NCBI RefSeq assembly: GCF_022836935.1 | Contig: NZ_CP083241.1 | Location: 124,001-188,000, forward strand | Direction: 5' to 3' | Source: Ancylobacter polymorphus | GTDB lineage: Bacteria > Pseudomonadota > Alphaproteobacteria > Rhizobiales > Xanthobacteraceae | DNA length: 64,000 bases | In this document: positions 1 through 8,465 of the stretch, in pieces | How the letters are laid out: each line of letters opens with the position of its first letter | How positions within the stretch are numbered: the first letter of the stretch is position 1 | The notes under the pieces: generated by a model | Told to the model about the DNA's origin: nothing | Databases searched by the model: none | What the model saw: only the letters and a program-made list of their open reading frames with translations | Position numbers and translations under genes: made by a program

Positions 1-1
1 C

Positions 2-667
2 CGCGCGCTAGCGGCCGATCCGCCGGTGCTGCTCATGGACGAGCCGTTCGGCGCCATCGATCCGATCAACCGCGAGGTGATCCAGGACGAGTTCATGAAG
101 CTGCAGTCAGCGCTGAAGAAGACCGTGATCTTCGTCAGCCACGACATCGACGAAGCAGTGAAGATGGCCTCGCGCATCGCCATCTTCCGCTCTGGCCGGC
201 TCATCCAGTATGACACGCCCGACAATATCCTCGCCCACCCGACCGACAGCTTCGTTGCCGATTTCGTCGGGCAGGACCGCACGCTGAAGCGCCTGCGACT
301 GATCTCGGTGCGCGAGGCGATGACTGTGAATCCGCCCACCGTGGTGGCGGACGACAGTGTCGAGACCGCAATCGCGAAGATGGAGGGACATGGCCACATC
401 TCAGTGGTGATGGTGAGCCCACAGGGCAAGGTGCTCGGCTGCGTGCGGCTGGAAGCGCTGCGTGGCAAGCGCGGCAAGGTCGGCGAGCACTATGAGAAGC
501 TCACCAGCGTGGTGCGCTCCGACAACAATCTGCGCAACGCGGTCTCGCAGATGTTCACCAACGACCAATCCTGGCTCGCCTGCGTAAACGCCGACGGCGT
601 CTATGAGGGCTACATAACCCAGCGGGGCATCACGCACCTGCTCGCTGCCACCTATCGGGATAAGTGA
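2..667 (+). CDS. OpuC/OsmV-type ABC transporter ATP-binding protein with CBS domains (5' end outside window)
   Basis: This is the C-terminal part of a quaternary-amine ABC transporter ATPase, which would power glycine betaine/choline-like solute import at the inner membrane. The open frame enters from the left edge, so Walker A and the start are missing. Visible are the Walker B region (VLLMDEPFGAIDP), the H-loop (VSHDIDEAV) and a C-terminal pair of CBS-like segments that begins at REAMTVNPPTVV. Tandem CBS domains are typical of OpuA/OpuC ATPases, where they sense ionic strength. The stop overlaps the start of the permease gene, which indicates translational coupling in an ATPase-permease-binding protein operon. 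The substrate is not determined. Confidence 0.9.
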   Translation, partial: RALAADPPVLLMDEPFGAIDPINREVIQDEFMKLQSALKKTVIFVSHDIDEAVKMASRIAIFRSGRLIQYDTPDNILAHPTDSFVADFVGQDRTLKRLRLISVREAMTVNPPTVVADDSVETAIAKMEGHGHISVVMVSPQGKVLGCVRLEALRGKRGKVGEHYEKLTSVVRSDNNLRNAVSQMFTNDQSWLACVNADGVYEGYITQRGITHLLAATYRDK

Positions 668-1416
668 TGACCGGGGCGCGCACCGCACATCCGATGGCGG
701 CGCTGGCGAGCCTGTGGCGGCTCATCGTGCTCGGCCTCGTGTTCTTGCTCGGCATATGGGCGAGCACGAGCGGTACGCTTACCGCTATGCTAGCCTATCG
801 CGAGGATATCGCCTTCCTCACGGTGCAGCATCTCGAACTGGTGGCGATCTCCAGCGCGATTGCAATCGTCACCGGCATTCCGATCGGCATCCTGCTGGCG
901 CGGCGAAGCCTTGGCATGTTTGGGCCGGTGCTGGCCCAGATCATCAATCTCGGCACCACCATCCCGACGCTCGCGATCCTTGCTCTGGCAATGACGGTGC
1001 TGGGTCTCGGCGCGCCGCCGGCGATCTTCGGCCTTGCCGTTCTCACCCTGCTGCCGGTGGTGCTGAACACGGTTTCCGGGCTGCGCGCCGTGCCGCCCGC
1101 GCTGATCGAGGCCGCGCGCGGCATGGGCATGACCCCGGCGCAGATCCTGTTTCAGGTCGAGATTCCCAACGCGCTGTTCGTGATGGCGGCCGGCATCCGC
1201 ACCGCTCTCGCCATCAATGTCGGCACCGTGCCACTGGCCTTTCTGATCGGCGGCGGCGGCCTTGGCGAACTGATCTTCACTGGCATCGACCTGATGGACA
1301 CCGGCCTGTTGCTGGCGGGGGCGATCCCCACGGCGATGCTGGCGGTGAGCATCGATTTTATCGCGGGTCAGCTGCAGTTCTGGCTGGTACCACGCGGTGT
1401 CAACCCTTTGAGATAA
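667..1416 (+). CDS. OpuC/OsmW-type ABC transporter permease
   Basis: Inner-membrane permease of the betaine/choline-type importer (BPD_transp_1, ProW/OpuCB class), about 249 residues with several hydrophobic segments. The EAA-like cytoplasmic loop that docks the ATPase is visible as EAARGMGMTPAQILFQVEIP. ATG at 667 overlaps the TGA of the ATPase gene; an in-frame GTG at 664 is an alternative start. The binding-protein gene follows after 24 bases, preceded by an AGGAGA ribosome-binding site. Only one permease gene is present here, which suggests a homodimeric channel, unlike the two-permease operon downstream. Confidence 0.9.
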   Translation: MTGARTAHPMAALASLWRLIVLGLVFLLGIWASTSGTLTAMLAYREDIAFLTVQHLELVAISSAIAIVTGIPIGILLARRSLGMFGPVLAQIINLGTTIPTLAILALAMTVLGLGAPPAIFGLAVLTLLPVVLNTVSGLRAVPPALIEAARGMGMTPAQILFQVEIPNALFVMAAGIRTALAINVGTVPLAFLIGGGGLGELIFTGIDLMDTGLLLAGAIPTAMLAVSIDFIAGQLQFWLVPRGVNPLR

Positions 1417-1440
1417 AAAACACTTCCAGAGGAGAAGACC

Positions 1441-2328
1441 ATGTCCATGCGTTTCCTGAAACGGGCCGCCGTAGCCGCCTTTCTTCTTGGAGCGGCCGGC
1501 GCGGCGAGCGCCGCGACCATCGTGGTCGGCGGCAAGAACTACACCGAGCAGCAGCTCATGGCGGAGATGACTGCCCAACTGCTCAAGGCCAAGGGCTTCG
1601 AAGTGGACAAGCGCGCGGGCCTCGGCACCGCGCCACTGCGCCAGGCCCAGGAGAATGGCCAGATCGACGTGTACTGGGAATACACCGGTACTTCGCTAAT
1701 CACCTTCAACAAGATTACCGACAAGCTCGACGCCGCCGGCACCTATGCCAAGGTGAAGGAACTCGACGCCGCCAAGGGGCTCGTCTGGCTCGATCCGTCG
1801 AAGGCCAACAACACCTATGCCTTCGCGATGCGCGCCGCGGATGCCAAGGCCAAGGATATCGTCTCGATCTCCGACCTGTCGGCCAAGATCAAGGGCGGCG
1901 ACAAGCTTACCTTCGGCTCCAACGCCGAGTTCTACGCTCGCCCGGACGGCCTGAAGCCACTGGAGGACAGCTATGGCTTCAGCTTCGGCCGTGACTCGGT
2001 GAAGCGCATGGATACGGGCATCGTCTATCAGGCTCTGAAGGATGGTCAGGTCGATGTCGGTCTGGTCTTCGCCACCGACGGGCGTATCCCGGCCTTCGAC
2101 TTCGTGGTGCTGAAGGACGACAAGGGCTATTTCCCGACCTATGCGATGACCCCGGTCATCCGCAAGCAGGTGCTTGATGCCAACCCGCAGCTCGCCGAGA
2201 TCCTGAACGGCCTGTCCGCCAAGCTCGACGACGCCACCATGGCGAAGCTCAACGCCTCGATCGACGTCGATAAGAAGACGGTAGAAGAAGCGGCCGCCAG
2301 CTTCCTGAAGCAGCAGGGCCTGATCTGA
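1441..2328 (+). CDS. Glycine betaine/choline-type ABC transporter substrate-binding protein
   Basis: Periplasmic solute-binding protein of the OpuAC/OsmX family, 295 residues, with a Sec signal peptide (residues 1-24, hydrophobic core ending ASA-AT). The mature part opens with the family-typical VVGGKNYTEQQ and contains DVYWEYTGT, the region that supplies ligand-cage residues in this fold. It is the third gene of the operon and is followed by a clear intrinsic terminator. Aromatic cage residues suggest a quaternary-ammonium ligand, but the exact solute cannot be read from sequence. A second in-frame ATG two codons downstream (1447) is also possible. Confidence 0.9.
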   Translation: MSMRFLKRAAVAAFLLGAAGAASAATIVVGGKNYTEQQLMAEMTAQLLKAKGFEVDKRAGLGTAPLRQAQENGQIDVYWEYTGTSLITFNKITDKLDAAGTYAKVKELDAAKGLVWLDPSKANNTYAFAMRAADAKAKDIVSISDLSAKIKGGDKLTFGSNAEFYARPDGLKPLEDSYGFSFGRDSVKRMDTGIVYQALKDGQVDVGLVFATDGRIPAFDFVVLKDDKGYFPTYAMTPVIRKQVLDANPQLAEILNGLSAKLDDATMAKLNASIDVDKKTVEEAAASFLKQQGLI

Positions 2329-2369
2329 GATCTGTCTCACGCACAAAGAGGGGAGCCAAAAACATAAGA

Positions 2370-2393
2370 GCCGGGCTCAGCCCGGCCCTTTTT
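2370..2393 (+). terminator. Intrinsic terminator of the first ABC operon
   Basis: A perfect GCCGGGC / GCCCGGC stem (2370-2376 with 2380-2386) with a three-base loop is followed by CCTTTTT. It lies 41 bases after the binding-protein stop and before the convergent amidohydrolase gene. Confidence 0.85.
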
Positions 2394-2413
2394 CAGTTGT
2401 TGGCAGGCTCGCC

Positions 2414-3205
2414 TCAGCTCAGCCGGTAGATATCCGACCGGCGGTCGGCCAGATAATCGTGACCCGCCCGCCAGGCGTCGACAGTGGCGCGCTTTACCTC
2501 GGCCGAAATGATCGCGGCGCCCTGATCGTCCGCTCTCGCCAGAATCGATCCGTCCGGCGCGGTGATGCGACTCATGCCGATGAAATTGAACGCGGCATCA
2601 CGGCCGACGACATTGGCGTAGACGACGTGGCAGCCATTCTCATAGCCGCGTGCCGGCACTAGCACATCCGGCACCATGCTATAGGGGCGGCTGGTGGCGC
2701 TGATGACAATGAGCGTATCCGCGCCCCGCAGCACGAGATCGCGGGCGGCCTCGGCGAACTCCAGATCGTAGCAGATCAGCAGGCCAAGCTTTAGGCCATC
2801 CCACTCCATGACCGGCGAGGGTGTGCCGGGCGCAAACAGGCTTTTCTCGTAAGGCCCCCAGAGGTTCACCTTGCGATAATTGCCGCGCACCTTGCCATCG
2901 GGCCCGATGGCGATGGCGGAATTGTAGCGCATGTGCCCCGCCTGCTCGGCGTAGCCGGTGATCAGGCCCGTTCCCGAGCACCGGGCAAGCTCGGCCACCT
3001 GCCGGATGAACGCGGAATCCTTCTCCACAGCGAGGCGCTGCACGCGCTCGGCCTCCCCATAGCCGCACAGAGCGAGCTCCGGCAGCACGATGAGCTGGGC
3101 TTCCGGCGCAGCGCCGAGGGCTCGCTGCACCATGACAATTGCCTCGTCATGGGTCTCCGGCGGCGTGGCGGTCTGGGCGACCGCGATATGAAGGCTGTTT
3201 TTCAT
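2414..3205 (-). CDS. Carbon-nitrogen hydrolase (nitrilase superfamily)
   Basis: A 263-residue amidase/nitrilase-superfamily enzyme that would hydrolyse a C-N bond of an amide, carbamoyl or nitrile substrate in the cytoplasm. The Glu-Lys-Cys triad is visible: Glu in IVLPELALCGYG, Lys in NYRKVNLWGPYE and the nucleophile Cys in LLICYDLEF. No signal peptide is seen. It is the last gene of the minus-strand operon that starts at 10450 and follows a hairpin after the binding-protein gene. Its place with two CocE-like hydrolases and an importer suggests it acts on a product of the imported compound; the true substrate is unknown. Confidence 0.88.
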   Translation of the reverse strand: MKNSLHIAVAQTATPPETHDEAIVMVQRALGAAPEAQLIVLPELALCGYGEAERVQRLAVEKDSAFIRQVAELARCSGTGLITGYAEQAGHMRYNSAIAIGPDGKVRGNYRKVNLWGPYEKSLFAPGTPSPVMEWDGLKLGLLICYDLEFAEAARDLVLRGADTLIVISATSRPYSMVPDVLVPARGYENGCHVVYANVVGRDAAFNFIGMSRITAPDGSILARADDQGAAIISAEVKRATVDAWRAGHDYLADRRSDIYRLS

Positions 3206-3225
3206 GGTCGTCTCTCAACGCATAA

Positions 3226-3249
3226 GGCCGGGACCTCTCGATCCCGGCC
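3226..3249 (-). terminator. Hairpin between binding-protein and amidohydrolase genes
   Basis: GGCCGGGA (3226-3233) pairs with TCCCGGCC (3242-3249). No strong T-tract follows on the minus strand, so this may be an attenuator or mRNA-stabilising hairpin rather than a full terminator. Confidence 0.5.
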
Positions 3250-3279
3250 CAATGAAAGATATGCGCTAAAGCGGGGACC

Positions 3280-4191
3280 TCACTTGGGAATGAAGCCCTT
3301 CTCCTTCAGGTAGATCTCGGCGACCTTCTCGATGTCGAGGCCGTCAATGTCCGCCTGTCCGTTCAGCTTGATCTGGGTTTCGGTGTCGAGCGAGTTGGTG
3401 ACGGCCTCGATCGCCGGGCCAATCTCCGGATGCTTGGCGAGCACGTCATCGCGGACGGTGATGGCGGCGTTGTAGGCCGGGAAGAACAGCTTGTCGTCGT
3501 CGAGCACAGCGAGGCCGACCTTGCCGATGCGCGCATCGGTGGCGAAGGCAACGATGACGTCGACCGAGCCGCTATCGACGGCGGTGTACATGAGGCCGAT
3601 TTCCATCGGCTTGATCGAACCGAACTTGAACCCGTAGTGCTTGCTCATGCCGGGATAGCCGTCGAGCGGACGCGCGGCGAATTCGACCGACGAACCGAGC
3701 GTCCACTTCGGCGCCTGCGCGGCAAGGTCGGAGATGGTCTTGATCTTCAGTTCCTTGGCCTTGTCCGCCTTCAGTGCCAGCGCATAGGTGTTATTGAAGC
3801 TGGTGGGCGCCAGCCAGGTGATCTTGTACTTGTCCTTGTAGCCGTCGCGGACGACTTCATAGGCCTTTTTCGGGTCGGTGATCGGATCGAGCTTCAGCAC
3901 GTTGGCGAGTGCGTCGCCGGTGTAGTCCGGCAGCACATCGATGGCGCCGGAGATTATAGCCTGCTGGGCGATGCCGGTGCCGCCGAGGTTCGGGAAGCGC
4001 TCAACGGGCAGGCCGAGCTTCTTCTCAATGACCAGCGCCGCCATGATGCCGAGCATGGCCTGCTCGGTGATGTTCGGCCAACCGATCTTGATGGCGTCCG
4101 CGGCCTGCGCCTTCGGCAGGGACACGGCGGTAAAGGCGAACGCGGCCGCAGCAGCGGCGCAAATGGCGCGGCGGGTGAAACGCGAAATCAT
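3280..4191 (-). CDS. OpuC-type ABC transporter substrate-binding protein
   Basis: Periplasmic binding protein of the glycine betaine/choline family, 303 residues. The start at 4191 gives a signal peptide (MISRFTRRAICAAAAAAFAF, cleavage near AQA-AD). The mature protein begins IKIGWPNITEQAML and holds the DVLPDYTGDAL segment equivalent to the ligand-binding region of the other binding protein at 1441. It lies five bases after the CocE-like gene in the same minus-strand operon. It is clearly diverged from the 1441 protein, so the two importers probably have different ligands. Confidence 0.9.
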   Translation of the reverse strand: MISRFTRRAICAAAAAAFAFTAVSLPKAQAADAIKIGWPNITEQAMLGIMAALVIEKKLGLPVERFPNLGGTGIAQQAIISGAIDVLPDYTGDALANVLKLDPITDPKKAYEVVRDGYKDKYKITWLAPTSFNNTYALALKADKAKELKIKTISDLAAQAPKWTLGSSVEFAARPLDGYPGMSKHYGFKFGSIKPMEIGLMYTAVDSGSVDVIVAFATDARIGKVGLAVLDDDKLFFPAYNAAITVRDDVLAKHPEIGPAIEAVTNSLDTETQIKLNGQADIDGLDIEKVAEIYLKEKGFIPK

Positions 4192-4196
4192 GGTTT

Positions 4197-6254
4197 TCAG
4201 TCCTCTGGATGTTTGACGTTGTTGATCGTGTCCTGGGGGAGAAGGCTTTCTCTGGGAATCTTGATGTCCCATTTTCTGGTCTTGACGCGATTTTCGCCCT
4301 CGAAGAGGTCGAGCCCCGCCGTGATGCGGAAACCGTCAATGTCGTGCGTCATCTGGGCGACGCTCTGGGTGCGGATCGACCAGTCGCCGCGCGACATGAT
4401 CATGACCCAGCCGGTCTCGATGCGGGCGGAGAGGGGGACGCCGGCGATGACGTCATAGGTCTCGTCATTGATCCGGCCGAGCACCATGCCGCTCGGCTCG
4501 ATGCGTTCGTCGCCATAGTCGAGGCGCACATGCGTGCGGCGCAGGCAGGAGACAAGATCGCTCGACAGTTCCCGACGGAAGCTACCCGCGCGCAGCGTGG
4601 AGCGCGGCTCTGGCGGCGGTGCGTGCGGCGGGTTCATCTCGGGCAAGAAGCGCGAGCCGGGGCCCGGCTGCCAGACCGGGAGATCGAGCCGGGCCGCGCC
4701 GGTGAACAGGCTGAGCGTGGCCGCCTCGGGCGCCGGCCATGCGGTCGGCCAGTAGGAGGTCGAGACGGCGACGCGGATGCGGTGGCCGGCCTTGAAGCGA
4801 TGGGCGATATCGCAGAGCGGGATATCGATCGCGTAGCGCCGGCCGGGCTCCAGCGCAACGGCACGTTCATGGCCCTCGATATGGTTGAGGTTGAACAGCC
4901 CGTAGCTCACCCGCGCCGAGGAGCCGTCCGGTGCGAGATCGTTCAGCCGCACCGCCACCATGGCGCGCGGGCGGTCGACCGCAAATTCAAGATGCAGCAC
5001 CGGCTGGCCGACCGACGCCAGATCCTCGCCCAGCGGCGCGGTGTCGAAACACAGCGAGCGGGCATCGTCCTCACGCTGGTCGGTCGGCTGGTCGGCAGCG
5101 ACGCCATATGCGCACCATTCGCCGGCCCCGAAACCGCAATCCAGCGGGCTCAGATGCCGGAGTTCACCGGCCTGCGGCGGCTCCATCCCAAGCGTGTCGT
5201 CCCCGAGATAAAGCGCCTGGGTCGTGACATCCGGCGAGGGCCACGCATCGAAGCCGACCCAACGACCGGGCCGTTCAGTGTGGGCGGCATCCGCCGGCAG
5301 TTCGTCCTGCAGCCAGAGACGCATCGTCGGTTCGGCTTCGACCGAGTTGTCGCGGCGCTTCAGCCAGCGATCCCACCAACGCAGGCACTCGCTGAGAAAG
5401 TCGATTTGCGGGCCAGGTACGGCCAGGTGGGGATAGTCATGCCCCCACGGCCCGATCAGTCCCTTGGCGACGCGGGGAAGACCGCGGACGAGCCGGGGCA
5501 CCGCATTGGTGTAGGAATCCGACCAGCCGCCGACCGCGAGCACCGGCACCTCGATGCGGGAAAAATCCTCGCACACCGAACCGCGCTGCCAATAAGCGTC
5601 GCGCAGCGGGTGGCGGGTCCACTCGGCGATGAAAAGCTGGGCATTGTCGACCCGCTCCATCCACATGTCGCGCCAGCGCGCGCCCACCACTTCGGGGTCC
5701 GGTGGGCGCGACAGGTCGGCGAAGAAGGTCTGCGACCAGGTGAGGTTGGCGCTGAGTGGGCAGCCGCCCATGTAATGGACGTCGTCGGCATAGCGGTCAT
5801 CGGTCGAGCCGACGGTGATGATGGCCTCGAGCTGGGGCGGGCGCAGCGCGGCGATCTGCAGTGCGTTGAAGCCACCCCAGGAGATGCCCATCATGCCGAT
5901 GCGGCCATTGCACCACGGCTGGGCGGCGATCCATTCCAGGGCGATCAGCGCATCGGCCTGCTCCTGCGGGGTGTACTCGTCGGCGAGCAGCCCCTCGGAG
6001 TCACCGGAGCCGCGAATGTCGATGCGCAGGCAGGCATAGCCATGGGTGGCGAAGAACGGATGCACCAGCGCGTCCCGCGCCGACATGCCGTCCGACTTGC
6101 GATAGGGGATGTATTCGAAAATCGCCGGCACCGGGCCGTCGGCACCCACCGGCAGCCACAGCCGCGCGGCAAGGCGCACGCCATCTGGCATCGGAACCCA
6201 GATGTTCCGCTGGCACTCGACCTCATAGGGGGCGGCTTGGTCCCTCATCAGCAT
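4197..6254 (-). CDS. CocE/NonD family serine hydrolase (first copy)
   Basis: A 685-residue hydrolase of the X-Pro dipeptidyl-peptidase/cocaine-esterase class (Peptidase_S15 alpha/beta fold plus C-terminal jelly-roll domain). The catalytic Ser is in MGISWGGFNAL, the acid is probably Asp in VGGWSDSYTNAV, and the His is in GPWGHDYPH. No signal peptide is apparent, so a cytoplasmic location is likely. Family members cleave esters or amides, including acyl esters and some peptides. It sits between the ATPase gene and the binding-protein gene of an OpuC-type importer, so it most likely processes the imported solute. It is a paralogue of the gene at 8462-10450. Confidence 0.88.
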   Translation of the reverse strand: MLMRDQAAPYEVECQRNIWVPMPDGVRLAARLWLPVGADGPVPAIFEYIPYRKSDGMSARDALVHPFFATHGYACLRIDIRGSGDSEGLLADEYTPQEQADALIALEWIAAQPWCNGRIGMMGISWGGFNALQIAALRPPQLEAIITVGSTDDRYADDVHYMGGCPLSANLTWSQTFFADLSRPPDPEVVGARWRDMWMERVDNAQLFIAEWTRHPLRDAYWQRGSVCEDFSRIEVPVLAVGGWSDSYTNAVPRLVRGLPRVAKGLIGPWGHDYPHLAVPGPQIDFLSECLRWWDRWLKRRDNSVEAEPTMRLWLQDELPADAAHTERPGRWVGFDAWPSPDVTTQALYLGDDTLGMEPPQAGELRHLSPLDCGFGAGEWCAYGVAADQPTDQREDDARSLCFDTAPLGEDLASVGQPVLHLEFAVDRPRAMVAVRLNDLAPDGSSARVSYGLFNLNHIEGHERAVALEPGRRYAIDIPLCDIAHRFKAGHRIRVAVSTSYWPTAWPAPEAATLSLFTGAARLDLPVWQPGPGSRFLPEMNPPHAPPPEPRSTLRAGSFRRELSSDLVSCLRRTHVRLDYGDERIEPSGMVLGRINDETYDVIAGVPLSARIETGWVMIMSRGDWSIRTQSVAQMTHDIDGFRITAGLDLFEGENRVKTRKWDIKIPRESLLPQDTINNVKHPED

Positions 6255-6256
6255 CC

Positions 6257-7186
6257 TCAGCCAGTGCTGGCGCGCAGGAGATCGCGGATATGCAGCGCGC
6301 CGCCGCCTTCCACGGCGAGCACATCGCGCCCAGTGTCGAGCATGCGCAGGAAGGCCGCCTCCAGCGTGGCGGTGCTGTCGATGACCGGTGCGTCGGCCGG
6401 CGCGGCCTCAGTGCTCGTCGCGGAGCCGACGGTGAGCGTCGTCAGCAGCTTCACCAGCCGATCGTGGCCGATCAGTTCGGAAACGAAGGTATCCTTTGGA
6501 TGGCGCAGCACATCCACCGGCGCCGCGTGCTGAACCAGCCGGCCCGCACGCAGCACGGCCACCTTGTCACCGAGCCTGACCGCCTCGTCCATGTCGTGGG
6601 TGACGATGACGATCGTCTTGCGCACCTTGCTCTGGATCGCGAGAAGCTCGTCCTGAACGCGCACGCGGGTGATGGGGTCGAGCGCGCCGAACGGCTCGTC
6701 CATCAGCAAAACTGGCGGATCAGCCGCAAGCGCGCGGGCGACGCCGACACGCTGCTGCTGGCCGCCGGAGAGGCTGCGCGGGTAGCGGTTGCGATGCTCG
6801 GGAGGCAGGCCGACCAGTGCCAGAAGCTCGTCGATGCGGGCGTCGATCCGTGCCCTGTTCCAGCCGAGCAGCTTAGGAACGACGGCGATGTTCTCGCCCA
6901 CGCTCATATGCGGGAACAGCCCGACATACTGGATGACGTAGCCGATCATCCGCCGCAGCTCTTTAAGCGGGATGTGCGAGATCGGCTTTTCGCCGAGGAA
7001 GATCTCGCCGCTCGACGGCTCGATGAGCCGGTTGATCATCTTCATCGTCGTGGTCTTGCCGCAGCCGGACGGCCCCACGAGAGCCAGGATGCTGCCGGCC
7101 TCGATGGTCAGCGACAGGCGGTCCACGGCAGGCGGAGTGCCGGGGAACTGCTTGGTGACATCGCGAAACTCGACCTGAAGCGCCAT
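6257..7186 (-). CDS. OpuC-type ABC transporter ATP-binding protein
   Basis: ATPase subunit, 309 residues, of a quaternary-amine importer. Walker A GPSGCGKTT lies at residues 38-46, followed by the Q-loop with VGLFPHMSV, signature LSGGQQQR, Walker B VLLMDEPFGALDP and H-loop VTHDMDEAV. The C-terminal part after about residue 240 is shorter and more degenerate than a normal tandem CBS pair, so ionic-strength sensing may be weakened or absent. It lies two bases from the CocE-like gene and eleven from the permease gene. Confidence 0.9.
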   Translation of the reverse strand: MALQVEFRDVTKQFPGTPPAVDRLSLTIEAGSILALVGPSGCGKTTTMKMINRLIEPSSGEIFLGEKPISHIPLKELRRMIGYVIQYVGLFPHMSVGENIAVVPKLLGWNRARIDARIDELLALVGLPPEHRNRYPRSLSGGQQQRVGVARALAADPPVLLMDEPFGALDPITRVRVQDELLAIQSKVRKTIVIVTHDMDEAVRLGDKVAVLRAGRLVQHAAPVDVLRHPKDTFVSELIGHDRLVKLLTTLTVGSATSTEAAPADAPVIDSTATLEAAFLRMLDTGRDVLAVEGGGALHIRDLLRASTG

Positions 7187-7197
7187 GGGCGCGTCTC

Positions 7198-7827
7198 CTA
7201 TGATACGCGCCGGCTGGCAAGGCGTTCCAGCCCGAACAGCAGGTAGTTGACGGTGACGGCGAGCAGCGCGGTGAGGCCGGAGCCGATGAGCAGCGGCGTC
7301 GTGTCCATGCGCGAGATGCCCTGCAGGATCAGCGTGCCCAGGCTATCGACGCCGATATAGGCGGTAAGCGTCAGTACCGAGACCAGCATCACCGCGGAGA
7401 TACGCACCCCGGCAATGACGATGGGCAGCACCGCCGGCACCTCGACGCGCACCAGGATCTGCGCCGGCGACATGCCCATGCCGCGCGCGGCTTCCAGCAT
7501 GCGCGGATCGATCGAGGCGAAGCCGCTTGCCGTATTGCGCAGGATTGGCAGTACGCCCTTCACGAACAGGGGGATCAGCGCGCCGGAAATGCCGATGCCG
7601 AGAAACGGGATCGCCAGCGCCAGCAGCACGATCTCCGGGCAGGCCTGAAGCACGTTCACGACCGGCACGATCAGTGTGCTCAGCCCTCTGAAGCGGTGCA
7701 CCAGCGTGCCCAGCGTGACGCCGAGCACGAGGGCGGCGGCAAGCGAGATCGCAAACAGGATGATGTGCTGTTCGAGCAAATAGAGGATGTTGTCGCCGAA
7801 GACGTCAATGTACTCCGCAAAGCTCAT
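7198..7827 (-). CDS. OpuC-type ABC transporter permease (second)
   Basis: Inner-membrane permease of 209 residues with about five to six hydrophobic helices. The EAA-like loop is EAARGMGMSPAQILVRVEVP. Its start overlaps the stop of the partner permease (7824-7827), the usual arrangement for a heterodimeric OpuCB/OpuCD-like or OsmW/OsmY-like channel. It acts with the ATPase encoded next. Confidence 0.9.
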   Translation of the reverse strand: MSFAEYIDVFGDNILYLLEQHIILFAISLAAALVLGVTLGTLVHRFRGLSTLIVPVVNVLQACPEIVLLALAIPFLGIGISGALIPLFVKGVLPILRNTASGFASIDPRMLEAARGMGMSPAQILVRVEVPAVLPIVIAGVRISAVMLVSVLTLTAYIGVDSLGTLILQGISRMDTTPLLIGSGLTALLAVTVNYLLFGLERLASRRVS

Positions 7828-8465
7828 GGCGTGGCCACCTCCCGGGAGCGGGAGAGGCGCTGCTCGGCGAGCTTAAGCAGATAATCCGCGCCCAGCGCCA
7901 TGATCAGTACCGGCGCCGAGCCGGCGATGACCAGGTTCCACGACATGATCGAGATGCCGCGGAAGATGAAATCGCCTAGGCCGCCGGCGGCGATGAGCGA
8001 GGCGAGCGTGACCATGCCGATCGCATTGACCACCGCAACGCGCAGGCCCGCGAATATGACCGGCAGCGCCAGTGGCAGTTCGACCCGGAACAGTCGCGTC
8101 ACCCGGCCCATGCCCATGCCGACGGCAACCTCGCGTAGATGGGGGTCGACATTTGCGAGGCCGGTATAGGTGTTCTGCACCACCGGCAGCAGCGAATAGA
8201 GCACCACAGCCGCGATCGCCGGTACAACGCCCAGGCCGAGCAGCGGAATCATCAGGCCGAAAAGCGCCAGTGTTGGCACGGTGTAGATCATGCTGACCGT
8301 GTTGAGCACCAAAGCCGCCGCCACGCGGTTCAGATGGCTGATCACGCCGAGCGGCAGGCCGATGCCCAGCGCGAGGCCCACCGCCATCAGCGACAGCCGC
8401 AAGTGCCACCAGGACACGGCGAGAATGTCCTCCCAGCGGGTGGCAAGAAAATCCGTGAGGCTCAT
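7824..8465 (-). CDS. OpuC-type ABC transporter permease (first)
   Basis: Inner-membrane permease of 213 residues. I chose ATG at 8465 because it overlaps the end of the upstream CocE-like gene by four bases and gives a normal N-terminus (MSLTDFLATRWEDIL); a longer in-frame extension to 8513 lies inside the upstream gene. The EAA-like loop is recognisable but diverged (REVAVGMGMGRVTRLFRVELP). It forms a heterodimer candidate with the following permease. Confidence 0.9.
   Translation of the reverse strand: MSLTDFLATRWEDILAVSWWHLRLSLMAVGLALGIGLPLGVISHLNRVAAALVLNTVSMIYTVPTLALFGLMIPLLGLGVVPAIAAVVLYSLLPVVQNTYTGLANVDPHLREVAVGMGMGRVTRLFRVELPLALPVIFAGLRVAVVNAIGMVTLASLIAAGGLGDFIFRGISIMSWNLVIAGSAPVLIMALGADYLLKLAEQRLSRSREVATP

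Noticed and set aside
3226..3249. Strong intrinsic terminator after the binding-protein gene at 3280
   Set aside because: The stem is good, but the minus strand lacks a T-run, so it is listed only as a hairpin with low confidence.
4209..6533. Very long open frame (about 770 codons) on the plus strand opposite the CocE-like gene
   Set aside because: It is a mirror frame of the GC-rich CocE and ATPase genes; its translation is Arg/Gly/Asp-rich with no domain, while the minus strand shows clear catalytic motifs.
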